Assembly: GCF_016864375.1 (NCBI RefSeq)
Contig: NZ_CP069355.1
Location: forward strand, 744,001 to 808,000
DNA: 64,000 nt
From: Microvirga sp. VF16
GTDB lineage: Bacteria > Pseudomonadota > Alphaproteobacteria > Rhizobiales > Beijerinckiaceae
Reading direction: 5' to 3'
Shown: in pieces, positions 38,117-47,183 of the stretch
Numbering within the stretch: position 1 is the stretch's first letter
Layout: the number at the start of each line of letters is the position of its first letter
The notes under the pieces: model-generated
Seen by the model: the letters and a program-made list of their open reading frames with translations, nothing else
Told to the model about the DNA's origin: nothing
The model's database searches: none
Program-made: the position numbers and the translations under genes

Positions 38117-38629
38117 GAGGATCAGCCGCACGATCGGCTCGTCGGCGAGCGAGCGGTGGTTCCAGGCCTGCCAGTCGGTCTGCACCTTGCGCCAGACCCG
38201 GCTGACGGTGTCCTTGCTGACCGCCCCACCGAACAGGGCGGCGAGCGCCCTGCGCACCCGCCGGGTGTTGGTGCCCGACAGATAAGCGGATGCGATCAGC
38301 GCATCGGCGGCCTTGGTGCGCCGCTGATAAGCCCGAAGGGCCCCGCTGCGCCACTCGGTGGTGGTGCCATCCTCAGCATGCAGACGCGCTCGTGGCACCG
38401 AAATCTCGGTCTGACCGAAGGTGCCGGTGAGGCTGCGGGGCCGGCTGCCATGGCGATAGCCGGGAGTTGCTGCGGCTGGCGCAGTGGCCCCGTTGCGGCC
38501 ATAGCGCGGCCGACCGAGAGCGGCATCAAGCTCGGCTTGGATCAGGGCTTCGATCCAGGTGTCGAAAAGCCGGGCCTCAGGCTGGCCGGTCGGGTGCACA
38601 GGATGGGACTTGCTGGTAAGGTCCGTCAT
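38117..38629 (-). pseudogene. IS256 (mutator) family transposase, N-terminal half only
   Basis: From the ATG at 38629 on the minus strand the frame gives MTDLTSKSHPVHP, FDTWIEALIQAELDAALGRPRYGR and GTFGQTEISVPRARL, then KDTVSRVWRKVQTDWQAWNHRSLADEPIVRLIL, the first half of an IS256-family transposase. Homology breaks after RLIL at about 38117, just before the catalytic Asp region, where it abuts the IS110 fragment. The frame continues 12 more codons into the neighbour. The element's outer end probably lies near 38735, where recognisable primase sequence begins. Confidence 0.8.
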
Positions 38630-38734
38630 GGCGTGGTCTCCCGCGGGACCGCGGCGCTCCAACGCCCAAATCCCGCTGTGTGGGTTGTGACACCCGGAGA
38701 CTACGCCACCCTCTCAAAAGTCTACCACCTCTCG

Positions 38735-39260
38735 GGCGGCACCCTCAATGTCCTGAACAGGATTCTAGGGGACTACGCCAAGGTGGCTGACATGTCGACG
38801 TTCGTTGCAACGAAAAGCGACCGACACTCTACCGATCTCGCGATGCTACGTGGCGCGCGTTTGGTCACGGCGTCGGAGACCGAGGAAGGGCAGCACTGGG
38901 CCGAGGCGAAGATCAAGCGGATGACCGGAGGCGACGAAATCACGGCCTGCTGCTGCAACCGAAGAGTACTTTTCGGAGCAGGATACCCTAAGTGATTGGC
39001 TGGACGCGAAATGCATTGTCGACAAGACGAACGTGCATCGCAAGGCCACCAGCCAGGAGCTGTTCATGTCCTGGGCTCTCTTCTGTCGCGAGACGAATGA
39101 GCCGCCGGGCATGATCCGCACCTTTTCCGAGACGATGCGCAAGCGTGGTTTCCAGCCGAGCAATACCGTTCCTGCCCAGAATGGTAGCAGCCGGAGGGTG
39201 CGCGGCTTCGTCGGGGTCGAGTTGCGGCCTCAGCCGCAGCGTCACTACGAGCAGGATTAG
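38735..39260 (+). pseudogene. P4-type phage/plasmid DNA primase remnant, interrupted and internally deleted
   Basis: Two pieces are recognisable. The first, about 38735-38948, reads LNVLNRILGDYAKVADMSTF, then TDLAMLRGARLVTASETEEG and KIKRMTGGDEITA, part of the D5/P4 primase-helicase ATPase domain. The second, about 38949-39260, reads ATEEYFSEQDTLSDWLDAKC and SQELFMSWALFCRETNEPPG, the typical C-terminus, in another frame. The part between them and everything before LNVLN (including Walker A) is missing; the IS256 fragment lies at the left break. It marks former phage or plasmid replication DNA. Confidence 0.75.
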
Positions 39261-39325
39261 CGAAAGCAAGGCCAGAGGCGCGAAATGCCGCGCCTCTCCT
39301 CCCTTCACAGATCAAGGTCTAAGAT

Positions 39326-40399
39326 ATGACTGATACCGAGGTTCTCCTAGTGCGGGTGCCGTACCGCGTGCATGGGCTGCCCCCGCGCTGCCGCATCCCC
39401 CAAACGATCACGCTCCAGGCGCAGGTGCCCGTGGCAATCAGGTGCGTGGATCCTGATTAGGCTGAGATCAGTGTCACGGTGCGCTGGCCGGCCGGGCATG
39501 AGCCTGCGGTCATGCATTGGCGGTTCTTCGAGAATGCTTTCTGGCGGCCAGTCCTCTCTCCTGCGGGAGACGCCATCCTTGAGCCACAGGCATTCCAGAG
39601 ACTGCTCGCTCAGAGAGGACTCGACTGGAGCGACTACCCGTTCCGCGGCGAGTACCGGCACTTTGGACTGCCGGCAGCACCCTTCGGACTTCCGGAAAAT
39701 CTGTCGCAGAGGTGGCAGGTTAAAGTGGACGAGCAGGCCGACGCAGTCACGCGGGCGCAGGCGTACGCAGCGAATGATATGATCATAGTTGGTGGTGTGT
39801 TCTACCGCCGTTCGCTCCTGCCGATGTGGGCCCTGCGCAGCGTGCCCCGCAACGGTCAGCACCAAGAGGTCGCTCTTGTCATGCCCGATCTCATGCCTGA
39901 CCGGATCTGCCTTTTCTCCCTAAACCGGTGTCAGGAGGCTATCACTTTCGCTGAGCAGATCGCCCATCGATTGCCCTTGGAGAGCGGAGCCATTCAAGGC
40001 CACCTGTGGCCTGTGGTAACACAAGAGGTCCAAATCACATCTCATCGGAACGATCCGGTTCCCGACGATTACGCGTTCAGCTTCGTCAGGATCCATGAGG
40101 TCATTGATCGTGCTCTCCAGGGCATTCGATTTGGTGATATTCCGAGGGGCCTTCTGGCTGCGCACACGAAGTTGGAGGAGGCCAAGAACCTGCTGATCCA
40201 ACCTTCGTCATCCATAGGCCGCCGGAGAGCAATCGGCGCAGCCGTCAATGCAGTGAATGCGATTTCCGCGTGCACCATTCTTCCATCAGCGCCGTCTCAA
40301 GCTCGTCTGGAACGGGCACTTCACATGGTTCGGGTGCAGCAGTGGCGCATTGCCTTCAAGAATGATCAGGCTGACACCAAGGCTTTTGCCGATATGTAA
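39326..40399 (+). pseudogene. Unknown protein next to primase, interrupted by an in-frame TAG
   Basis: Reading from the ATG at 39326 (MTDTEVLLVRVPYRVHGL...) the frame meets a TAG at 39458-39460 (codon 45) and then stays open in the same frame to 40399, giving about 357 codons in all. Codon usage looks coding on both sides of the stop, so this is most simply one gene with a nonsense mutation. The downstream part (WRFFENAFWRPVLSPAGDAI, RRSLLPMWALRSVPRNGQHQ) is unfamiliar to me. If the stop is real, re-initiation at the GTG at 39479 could give 306 residues. The position after a P4-type primase suggests an integrated phage or plasmid origin. Confidence 0.6.
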
Positions 40400-40850
40400 A
40401 CTAGCCGACCGAGTAGATGGGCGGGTATTGGCGTTCGCCTCAATCTCCCCCAACAACAGGCGAGATGTTCGCGGTGAGAGATCAAGGGACACGTTCATCG
40501 ATCATAGTTGGATGGCGAAGGTTCAAGAGGGCCTTAAATACCCAGCCTCGATACTGAGTGAGGCACTTTTGGCGGGCAATGATTCCCTCAGGAGACTTCT
40601 CCTGCTTCAATCCGGGCCTAACCTCGCCCAGTGGTTCCGCCAAACCCCTGAACATCTGCCGCAAGCCCGGGCTGTCGTTCTTCAGCTATCTCGGGGACCG
40701 GCTCGGACTGAACGGAGATCAGCCGACAATCCCACCGCTCGCCACCCTCGACATCCGTCAGCCTCAGGTATGCCCCCCGAACTTCCCCGCTTGTGCCCTT
40801 TTAAACGAGCGCGTCCCATCAGGACAGGGAGTGCCAACTCAAGGCCTAAT
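40400..40850. other. Region without a convincing gene
   Basis: One plus-strand frame (40558-40854) contains CRKPGLSFFSYLGDRLGL and IPPLATLD, which resembles the C-terminal end of some transposases, but I cannot name the family and there is no start signal. Nothing else is recognised. Confidence 0.3.
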
Positions 40851-40922
40851 CTAGTCATAATTAATAGAGCCAGATCCATAATCGCCTTGGGTTTGTGTTG
40901 GACTCACTTGTGTATAGCGTAA
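40851..40922 (+). promoter_or_regulatory. Promoter block 1 of the polyamine-type importer (AraC-like direct repeats)
   Basis: This 72-bp block aligns without gaps to 42699-42770 (about 54 of 72 positions identical by hand count). It contains CATAATT at 40856-40862 and CATAATC at 40877-40883, exactly 21 bp (two helical turns) apart, followed by a plausible promoter: -35 TTGTGT (40893-40898), 16-bp spacer, -10 TAGCGT (40915-40920). Direct repeats two turns apart just upstream of -35 are typical of AraC-family activator sites. An AraC-family gene lies at 49886-50890. It drives the binding protein gene at 41069. Confidence 0.6.
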
Positions 40923-41068
40923 AGATTGCCAATCGAACCAGTTGTAGAAGATTTCGACAAGCAAACGGCCGGTCTGCCACCAGCATGGTCGGAAGCTATA
41001 TAACGCCTGTGTCGCATGATCGATGATCCACCTTATTTTGACTGTCATCAAACACCGGAGAGATCGAG

Positions 41069-42136
41069 ATGAAAACCAGACTCATGAGTTACCTTTATGG
41101 AGCTGCGGCACTCACCCTATCCATGTCTGCAGTCCCTGCAATGGCGCAGGTCCGCCAAGTCGTGTTGGCATCTAGCGGTGGCGTCTACGAAAAGATCATT
41201 CGTGAACACTGGCTCAACCCGTTCGAAGTGGCTACTGGCATTAAGGTCGTCGTCGTGCCGTCCGACAACACCGCCGAAACCCGGGCCAAAGTGCAAGCAA
41301 TGATTGTTTCCGGAAATGTCACTTGGGACATTTTTCTTGAAGGGGAAATGGACGCAGAGGCGTCAAGCCATTTAAACCGTGTCGAGAACATCGATGACTT
41401 TTGCCTGCAGTTCAAGGATCGGGCCGATCTGCTACCCGGCACCTGCAAAGCATCAGGGGTACTTTTTGGCCGTGGCGCGACGCTGATAACCTACAACAAA
41501 GAGCGCTTTCCTAATGGCGGACCGACCACTTGGAAGGAGTTCTGGGACACCAAAGCCTACCCCGGCGTCCGAACGATGCCAGCACAGGCAGACGCTTGGC
41601 GACAGTTGACCGTGGCCCTTTTAGCCGATGGCGTGCCAGTACAAGATCTCTACCCACTGGACGTCGATCGCGCCTTCAAAAAGCTTGACGAATTGCGCCC
41701 TAGCGTGGGGCTGTGGTGGAAGTCAGGCGACCAGACGACCCAAGGCTTCCGCAATGGAGAGTATGATACAGGCTTCATGTGGTTGACCCGGACCATGGCG
41801 CTCAAGAATGAGGGGCAGCCGATTGTCTGGTCCTATGATGGAGCGCTTCTAGTGGGTGATCGCTACGCCGTCGTAAAGGGGGCCCCCCACAAAGCGGAAG
41901 CACTTGCATTGCTGAAGTTCTTCCTTGATTCGCCAGAGATCCAGGGCAAGATTTCCGAGGCACTGGCTATCTCACCGCCGAGCATTGGAGCGTACCAGTA
42001 CATGAGCGCGGAAGCTCGAGCCAACATGCCGTCCGCCGAGCAGATTAAATCCAAAATGGTGATTCCGGACGCAGAGTGGATCAATGTTAACAAGGCAATG
42101 CTGATCGCTCGCTGGAACGCTTGGATCCAAAATTAG
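41069..42136 (+). CDS. PotD-like substrate-binding protein, Sec-exported
   Basis: A 355-residue periplasmic binding protein of the spermidine/putrescine (PotD, family 1) type. A Sec signal peptide, LYGAAALTLSMSAVPAMAQ, ends near residue 27. Typical segments are LASSGGVYEKIIREHWLNPF, ITYNKERFPNGGPTTWKEFWD and LYPLDVDRAFKKLDELRP. It has its own promoter block and its own downstream hairpin, 725 bp before the importer operon that contains a second binding protein (45752-46888). The two share patterns such as PLD-DRAFKKLDE and WW-SGDQ but diverge elsewhere. It is preceded by GGAGAG eight bases before the ATG. Confidence 0.92.
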   Translation: MKTRLMSYLYGAAALTLSMSAVPAMAQVRQVVLASSGGVYEKIIREHWLNPFEVATGIKVVVVPSDNTAETRAKVQAMIVSGNVTWDIFLEGEMDAEASSHLNRVENIDDFCLQFKDRADLLPGTCKASGVLFGRGATLITYNKERFPNGGPTTWKEFWDTKAYPGVRTMPAQADAWRQLTVALLADGVPVQDLYPLDVDRAFKKLDELRPSVGLWWKSGDQTTQGFRNGEYDTGFMWLTRTMALKNEGQPIVWSYDGALLVGDRYAVVKGAPHKAEALALLKFFLDSPEIQGKISEALAISPPSIGAYQYMSAEARANMPSAEQIKSKMVIPDAEWINVNKAMLIARWNAWIQN

Positions 42137-42161
42137 GTAAGCCCCAACAAGCGAAACCACA

Positions 42162-42183
42162 GGGCTGCCGAATTAGGCAGCCC
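42162..42183 (+). terminator. Hairpin after the PotD-like gene
   Basis: GGGCTGCC (42162-42169) pairs perfectly with GGCAGCCC (42176-42183) over a six-base loop, 25 bp after the stop codon. No T-tract follows, so it may be a Rho-assisted terminator or an mRNA 3'-end stabiliser, which is common after binding-protein genes. Confidence 0.5.
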
Positions 42184-42698
42184 GACGGGCTAGGGAACCT
42201 TGCGTTCAATATGATCTGCCCTGCCATTGAATAATGCTAAGATTACCTTATGCGCTGATTGGAAGTATCATGAGCCTGCTGATAACGTATTGCTAGGTTC
42301 GCAGGAGTGATGTGCTGCCGAGCAAAGCACCGATCTGGATACGGTTCGCACAGGCTCGGATGCCCAGTGGTCAGACAGTCCCTTGGTGAGCCGGAGAAGG
42401 GTCATAAGCTGCGGCCGCCCCCAATATCCGGCCCATTGTTCGCAATGGAGGGAGGGTCAAAAATTCATTTCAGGCCGCTCGCACAGGCGTAGATAGCTTC
42501 ATGTGGGAAGGCGGCTCAGGTGACTGTTGCGACCAATGCTTTGACATTGCCGTTTAAAGTCAGGTTAAGAGACATGAATTGGGTTCGAGCCCTTAGAGCC
42601 TAAACGCCCACCCCCGGCTCGACTGCTCCAGCCGATTCAGCCGCGAAGTCTAAACAAGCCAAGGCGAGATACGCGGGAACAGTATTTGAAGTTATGAT
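42184..42698. other. Intergenic region without a gene
   Basis: I see no coding frame, RNA gene or mobile element. A GGGTTCGAGCCC sequence near 42581 looks like a tRNA T-arm but no cloverleaf can be built around it. Confidence 0.45.
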
Positions 42699-42770
42699 CC
42701 GGTCATAATCAATAAAGCCAGACCCATAATCGGCCCAGGTTTGTACTAGGCTCGGTTGTGTCTAGCATAA
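42699..42770 (+). promoter_or_regulatory. Promoter block 2 of the polyamine-type importer (AraC-like direct repeats)
   Basis: It matches block 1 at 40851-40922 over its whole length without gaps. CATAATC occurs at 42704-42710 and again at 42725-42731 (21 bp apart), followed by -35 TTGTAC (42741-42746), a 16-bp spacer and -10 TAGCAT (42763-42768). It lies 91 bp before the ATP-binding gene at 42862 and should control the operon 42862-46888 together with the separate binding-protein gene. Confidence 0.62.
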
Positions 42771-42861
42771 CAGAATAGGGCGGCAGAGACCGCTCAAAGA
42801 GGTGAAATGATCCTTTGTTACATTTCAATCCGCAATTAAGCCAGATATCAGCAGGGATACA

Positions 42862-43977
42862 ATGAAGGGTGAAAGTGTCACAGTTCGCAACATCGCAAAG
42901 CGTTATGGATCAGTAACCGCGGTCAATGAGGTGTCCGTCGAGGTGAAGGCGGGAGAGTTTCTCTCGCTCCTAGGGCCTTCGGGATCCGGCAAAACGACAC
43001 TTCTGATGATGATTGCGGGCTTCGAGTTGCCAACCTCGGGCCTAATCCAGATTGGCACAACCGATGTGACGCACGTTGCACCTAACAAGCGCAACGTGGG
43101 CATGGTTTTCCAAAAATATGCCCTGTTCCCCCACATGTCAGTGAAAGACAATCTCGCCTTTCCCCTGCGTATGCGCAGGGTTGATCGCGCGCAGATTGAG
43201 CGTAGGGTTGCAGAAGCACTCGCCATGGTCCAGCTCGACGCCTATGGCAGCCGGATGCCCACCCAATTGTCAGGTGGGCAGCAGCAGCGTGTTGCCGTCG
43301 CGCGGGCGTTGGTCTTCGAGCCCCCAGTGCTCTTAATGGACGAACCTCTTGGCGCGCTCGACAAGAAACTCCGCGAGCAGTTGCAGATCGAGATCAAGAC
43401 ACTTCAGCAGCGTCTTGGCGTCACTGTGATCTATGTGACACATGATCAAGAGGAGGCACTAACCATGTCGGACCGCATTGCGGTCATGAACAACGGCCAG
43501 ATCGCCCAGATCGGCAGCCCGGCCAGCCTGTATAGCGAGCCAGCCTCCCCGTTTGTCGCCGAATTCATCGGTAAGATGAACTTCCTGCCGGTGGAATATC
43601 TCGGCGCTACCAAGACTGGCCACGAGATCAGGGTCACCGAAGCCTCGATCGTCAGCGTGGACCGCTCGCTGAACCCACACGCCCAGGCTCTCTCTGGTAG
43701 GCAGTCGGTGCAGGCTGCGATCCGACCGGAAAACATCTCTGTTGCCACACGTGGCTCCGGTGGTCCGCAGGCCATCGCTGGCACGATCGACACCTCGATC
43801 TATCTCGGTACGCACCAGATTCTTTTGGTCAATATCGACGGGCTCAGCGGCCCTCCGCTGCATATTCAGGCGCCGACAAGCCGGAATCTGTCGACACTTC
43901 GGCGCGGCGAACCGGTCGACGTAGTCTTCCAATCGGACTCTATTCACCTGTTTTCCGATAGGGGCGATGGCCAATGA
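42862..43977 (+). CDS. ABC transporter ATP-binding protein, PotA type
   Basis: A 371-residue ATPase of the spermidine/putrescine and iron-type family. Walker A is LLGPSGSGKTTLLMMIAGF, Q-loop GMVFQKYALFPHM, signature LSGGQQQRVAVARAL, Walker B VLLMDEPLGALD and H-loop VTHDQEEAL. A C-terminal TOBE domain (about 285-365; QAAIRPENISV) is present. It heads a four-gene operon with two permeases and a binding protein. Stop and next start overlap by ATGA. Confidence 0.95.
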   Translation: MKGESVTVRNIAKRYGSVTAVNEVSVEVKAGEFLSLLGPSGSGKTTLLMMIAGFELPTSGLIQIGTTDVTHVAPNKRNVGMVFQKYALFPHMSVKDNLAFPLRMRRVDRAQIERRVAEALAMVQLDAYGSRMPTQLSGGQQQRVAVARALVFEPPVLLMDEPLGALDKKLREQLQIEIKTLQQRLGVTVIYVTHDQEEALTMSDRIAVMNNGQIAQIGSPASLYSEPASPFVAEFIGKMNFLPVEYLGATKTGHEIRVTEASIVSVDRSLNPHAQALSGRQSVQAAIRPENISVATRGSGGPQAIAGTIDTSIYLGTHQILLVNIDGLSGPPLHIQAPTSRNLSTLRRGEPVDVVFQSDSIHLFSDRGDGQ

Positions 43978-44906
43978 GAAGCCTTGAGGCCGGACCCGCG
44001 AGTTCAATGATCCCCGCAAGACCTACTATGGCGAACCGTTTCAGGCGCAGGTTCGTGAACGCCGGAACTGGAGGAAAATACCCCCCCCTATTGGCGGCCG
44101 TCCTGCTGCTGCCACTCGTTCTGCTCTTATTCTTTGGCTTTCTTTACCCGGTCGGACGCATGTTGGTCGGTAGCCTTTTCAACCCCAACTTCACCCTCGA
44201 TAACTATGTCCGTCTTTTCACGGAGCCCCTCTATCTGACGGTTCTTCTGCGCACGCTCTGGATCGCACTTGCGACTACGGTCGGCGCCTTCTTGCTTGGA
44301 TACCCGGTCGCTTATGGGATGGCTCGCGCGGGCAATAAGCTCGCGTTTTGGATTGCAGCCTGCGTTCTGATCCCTTTGTGGACCTCGGTTCTAGTGCGGT
44401 CCTATGCTTGGATTATTCTGTTTCAGCGAAAGGGCATAATCAACAACCTCCTGATCGAGACTGGAATCCTCGAGCAGCCGCTTCGACTCATCCATACCCA
44501 AGGCGCCGTAATAATTGCAATGACGCACGTGCTGATGCCTTTCATGATCCTGCCTATTTACAGCGCGCTGCGGACCATTCCGAAGGAACTGCCCCAGGCA
44601 GCAGCGAACCTTGGCGCCGGCGCCCAAACGACTTTTCTAAAGGTGATATTGCCGCTCAGCCTTCCCGGTGTTTTTGCGGGCACGCTGATGACCTTCATTC
44701 TCGCGCTCGGTTTCTATGTCACGCCGGCTCTCGTGGGTGGCCCCCAGACACTGATGATGGCGACCCTGATCGGACAGCAGACGACTGAGATGCTCGACTG
44801 GCCGTTCGCAGGGGCACTCGCAACGGTTCTTCTTGCGGTCACCTTGATCCTCACCTTCATGTTCCGCAGGTTCCTGTCCGCTAATGGAAAATTCGGTAAT
44901 GTCTAA
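43974..44906 (+). CDS. ABC transporter permease, PotB type
   Basis: A 310-residue inner-membrane protein. The first membrane span is LLAAVLLLPLVLLLFFGFLYP, preceded by a basic cytoplasmic end; the EAA loop is ELPQAAANLGAGAQTTFLKVILPLSLPG. About six spans are seen. The ATG overlaps the stop of the ATPase gene (ATGA), and the permease following overlaps its 3' end. Confidence 0.93.
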   Translation: MRSLEAGPASSMIPARPTMANRFRRRFVNAGTGGKYPPLLAAVLLLPLVLLLFFGFLYPVGRMLVGSLFNPNFTLDNYVRLFTEPLYLTVLLRTLWIALATTVGAFLLGYPVAYGMARAGNKLAFWIAACVLIPLWTSVLVRSYAWIILFQRKGIINNLLIETGILEQPLRLIHTQGAVIIAMTHVLMPFMILPIYSALRTIPKELPQAAANLGAGAQTTFLKVILPLSLPGVFAGTLMTFILALGFYVTPALVGGPQTLMMATLIGQQTTEMLDWPFAGALATVLLAVTLILTFMFRRFLSANGKFGNV

Positions 44907-45726
44907 GACCCATTCCCTCAGTAGGATGCGCCCGCTTCGTCTCCGAGTGCTGGGGAACATCGTAGCGGGCATCCTGGTTGCGTTGATCCTCTTCTTTTTG
45001 GTTCTGCCGACGCTGATTGTCATACCAATCTCATTCGGCAATGCCTCCTATATCGAATTCCCACCATCGGGACTGACGCTGCGGTGGTATGCCCAGTTCT
45101 TCAGCGACCCAGACTGGATTGCGGCGGCACTTTTTAGCCTACGGATAGCTTTTTTCACAACCATTTCAGCGACAATCGTAGGAACGCTCGCGGCAGTTGG
45201 CCTCGCCCGGGGCGACTTGCCGGGAAAGTCTCTCGTGCTTGGCTTGGCGCTCAGTCCCCTGATCGTACCTCATATCATCATAGCGATCGCGCTTTATCTA
45301 GTCTTCGCGCCGCTTCGCCTAACGGGGAACTTCTTCGGGTTTCTGATAGCGCATACGATGCTTACAGTTCCCTATGTGGTGATTTCAGTATCTGCATCAC
45401 TACAGCGCTTTGATCCACTCCTCGAAATGGCCGCCCTAAATTGCGGCGCCGGACGCGGTCGTGCTTTCTTCGAAATCGTCCTGCCGCAGATTGCCCCTGG
45501 TGTTACCACGGGCGCGGTCTTCGCCTTCGTTTCCTCATTCGATGAGGCAACTGTCGCCTTCTTCATCTCCGGCATCGAAGGCAAGACGATAACCAGGAAG
45601 TTGTTTGAGGACATCGACTTCAATCTAACTCCCGTAATTGCAGTCGTCTCCACGATCATCGTTGCCGTCTCCATTCTGCTAATGGGCACGATACGGTTGG
45701 CACAAAACAGAGCGAACACTGACTAG
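44899..45726 (+). CDS. ABC transporter permease, PotC type
   Basis: A 275-residue inner-membrane protein. Segments LVLGLALSPLIVPHIIIAIALYL and the EAA loop LLEMAALNCGAGRGRAFFEIVLPQIAPG identify the PotC-type partner; SSFDEATVAFFISG is also typical. I use the ATG at 44899, which overlaps the previous gene by eight bases; an in-frame ATG at 44884 is possible. Confidence 0.93.
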   Translation: MSKTHSLSRMRPLRLRVLGNIVAGILVALILFFLVLPTLIVIPISFGNASYIEFPPSGLTLRWYAQFFSDPDWIAAALFSLRIAFFTTISATIVGTLAAVGLARGDLPGKSLVLGLALSPLIVPHIIIAIALYLVFAPLRLTGNFFGFLIAHTMLTVPYVVISVSASLQRFDPLLEMAALNCGAGRGRAFFEIVLPQIAPGVTTGAVFAFVSSFDEATVAFFISGIEGKTITRKLFEDIDFNLTPVIAVVSTIIVAVSILLMGTIRLAQNRANTD

Positions 45727-45751
45727 AAACAGCATAAGTGAGTAGAAGAGC

Positions 45752-46888
45752 ATGCCCCAAAAGGATTTGTCGACTGGCGTCAGCCGGAGACGTTTTTTAC
45801 AAGCAACCGGCGGACTTGCGGCTGGGGCCCTCATGGCTCCGATGTTGCCGAGCCGAGCTTTTGCGGACAGCCTTGACGGCTTGGTAGCAAAGGCCAAGGC
45901 CGCAGGTGAGGACCGAGTGGTCATGGGCGGCGGCACCGGAGCCTATGTCGACACGGTCGCCAAGTACTTCTACAAGCCGTTTACCGAGGCTACCGGAATC
46001 AAGGTTGACGTGGTCGGCGGATCTTATGGTGAGCGTATCGCCAAGCTAACGGCTATGAAGCGAGTCGGTGCCGTCGAGTGGGATCTGATTGCCATGTCGA
46101 TCGATGCATTGACGCCGGACGTGACCCCGCTCCTTCGTGACCTCGGCCAGTGCGAGGCTGTTCCCAACGTCGCTGCAAACGGCGTGTCCGGCTCCTGCCT
46201 AGGCAAAGCCGTGATGTTCGACATCGGGGGTGGCGTTCTCACCTATGACACGCGGGCATTCCCGAATGGCGGGCCCAAGAACTGGGCGGAATTCTGGGAT
46301 GTCAAGCGCTTCCCTGGACCGCGCGCGTTGCCGAACTTCGGGACACCGTGGTGGGTTATGGTTGCCGCGCTCCTGGCGGACGGCGTTCCGCGCGACAAGC
46401 TGTTCCCGCTTGATATGGATCGGGCATTCAAGAAACTTGATGAGATTAAGCCTCACATTGCAGTCTGGTGGAACAGCGGCGATCAGAGCCAGCAGATGTT
46501 TCGTAGCGGCGAAGTTGTGATGGCAATGATGTTTTCAGGCCGCGCCGCTCGCCTTCGCGACGACGGCCTGCCGCTGAATGTGGTGTGGGATGGTGCACCG
46601 CTTGATGCGGCAGTCTGGGCGCCAGTTGACGGAGGTCCACATCCAAACGCAGCGCTCGCGCTTCTGAATTTCGTCTACACTCGCCCTGAGGTTCACGTCC
46701 AGTATATGGATGCATCAAAAGGGGCGACCGCGATGCGGTCAGCTATCGACCTTATGGAGCCTACCAAGAGGGCGGAACTCGCCGTGAGCCCCCAGAACTG
46801 GTCCAGCGTGGTTCGTATAGACCCAACTTGGCTTGCCGCGAACAGCGCGGACGCCCGTAAGAGGTGGACCACCTGGATCGCTAGTTAG
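45752..46888 (+). CDS. PotD-like substrate-binding protein, Tat-exported
   Basis: A 378-residue family 1 binding protein. It has a twin-arginine signal, SRRRFLQATGGLAAGALMAP, with cleavage near RAFADS (about 38). Core segments are YDTRAFPNGGPKNWAEFWDVK and KLFPLDMDRAFKKLDEIKP. It is the last gene of the importer operon and is followed by a strong hairpin at 46898-46923. Because the separate protein at 41069 uses the Sec route, the importer seems to be served by two receptors exported in different ways. The ligand is unknown; cationic or amide compounds fit the family and neighbours. Confidence 0.92.
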   Translation: MPQKDLSTGVSRRRFLQATGGLAAGALMAPMLPSRAFADSLDGLVAKAKAAGEDRVVMGGGTGAYVDTVAKYFYKPFTEATGIKVDVVGGSYGERIAKLTAMKRVGAVEWDLIAMSIDALTPDVTPLLRDLGQCEAVPNVAANGVSGSCLGKAVMFDIGGGVLTYDTRAFPNGGPKNWAEFWDVKRFPGPRALPNFGTPWWVMVAALLADGVPRDKLFPLDMDRAFKKLDEIKPHIAVWWNSGDQSQQMFRSGEVVMAMMFSGRAARLRDDGLPLNVVWDGAPLDAAVWAPVDGGPHPNAALALLNFVYTRPEVHVQYMDASKGATAMRSAIDLMEPTKRAELAVSPQNWSSVVRIDPTWLAANSADARKRWTTWIAS

Positions 46889-46897
46889 TCCACGATC

Positions 46898-46930
46898 GAC
46901 GCTGGAGCCTGGGCTCCGGCGTCGCTTTCG
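46898..46930 (+). terminator. Terminator hairpin of the importer operon
   Basis: GACGCTGGAGC pairs with GCTCCGGCGTC (46898-46923, one G-T pair) in a stem of about eleven pairs, then GCTTTCGCTT. It lies ten bases after the binding-protein stop. The T content downstream is moderate. Confidence 0.65.
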
Positions 46931-47183
46931 CTTCTACGAATGACGCGGGCAATCCCTGGGTTGTTAGTGGCGTAAGTCACGAAACCAAAGGCAATACCGT
47001 CATCGTACTAACCGTGCATCCTAGCCCACGCGAAAGCACACCGCCTAGCTGCAGAGTCCCGATGGCTCAGGTCACTTTAAGAACGGGTTCTGACTGTCGC
47101 CATTGGAATCGGCTTCCGAGAACTGTCCATTGGCGCTCCTCGCCGGCTACGCAGAACATCGAACGTACAGGGGAAATATAGTT

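Noticed and set aside
40558..40854. 98-codon frame resembling the C-terminus of a transposase
   Set aside because: The resemblance (CRKPGLSFFSYLGDRLGL) could not be tied to a named family and there is no start signal or catalytic residue.
42575..42600. tRNA-like T-arm (GGGTTCGAGCCC)
   Set aside because: No acceptor, D or anticodon arm can be folded at the right distances.
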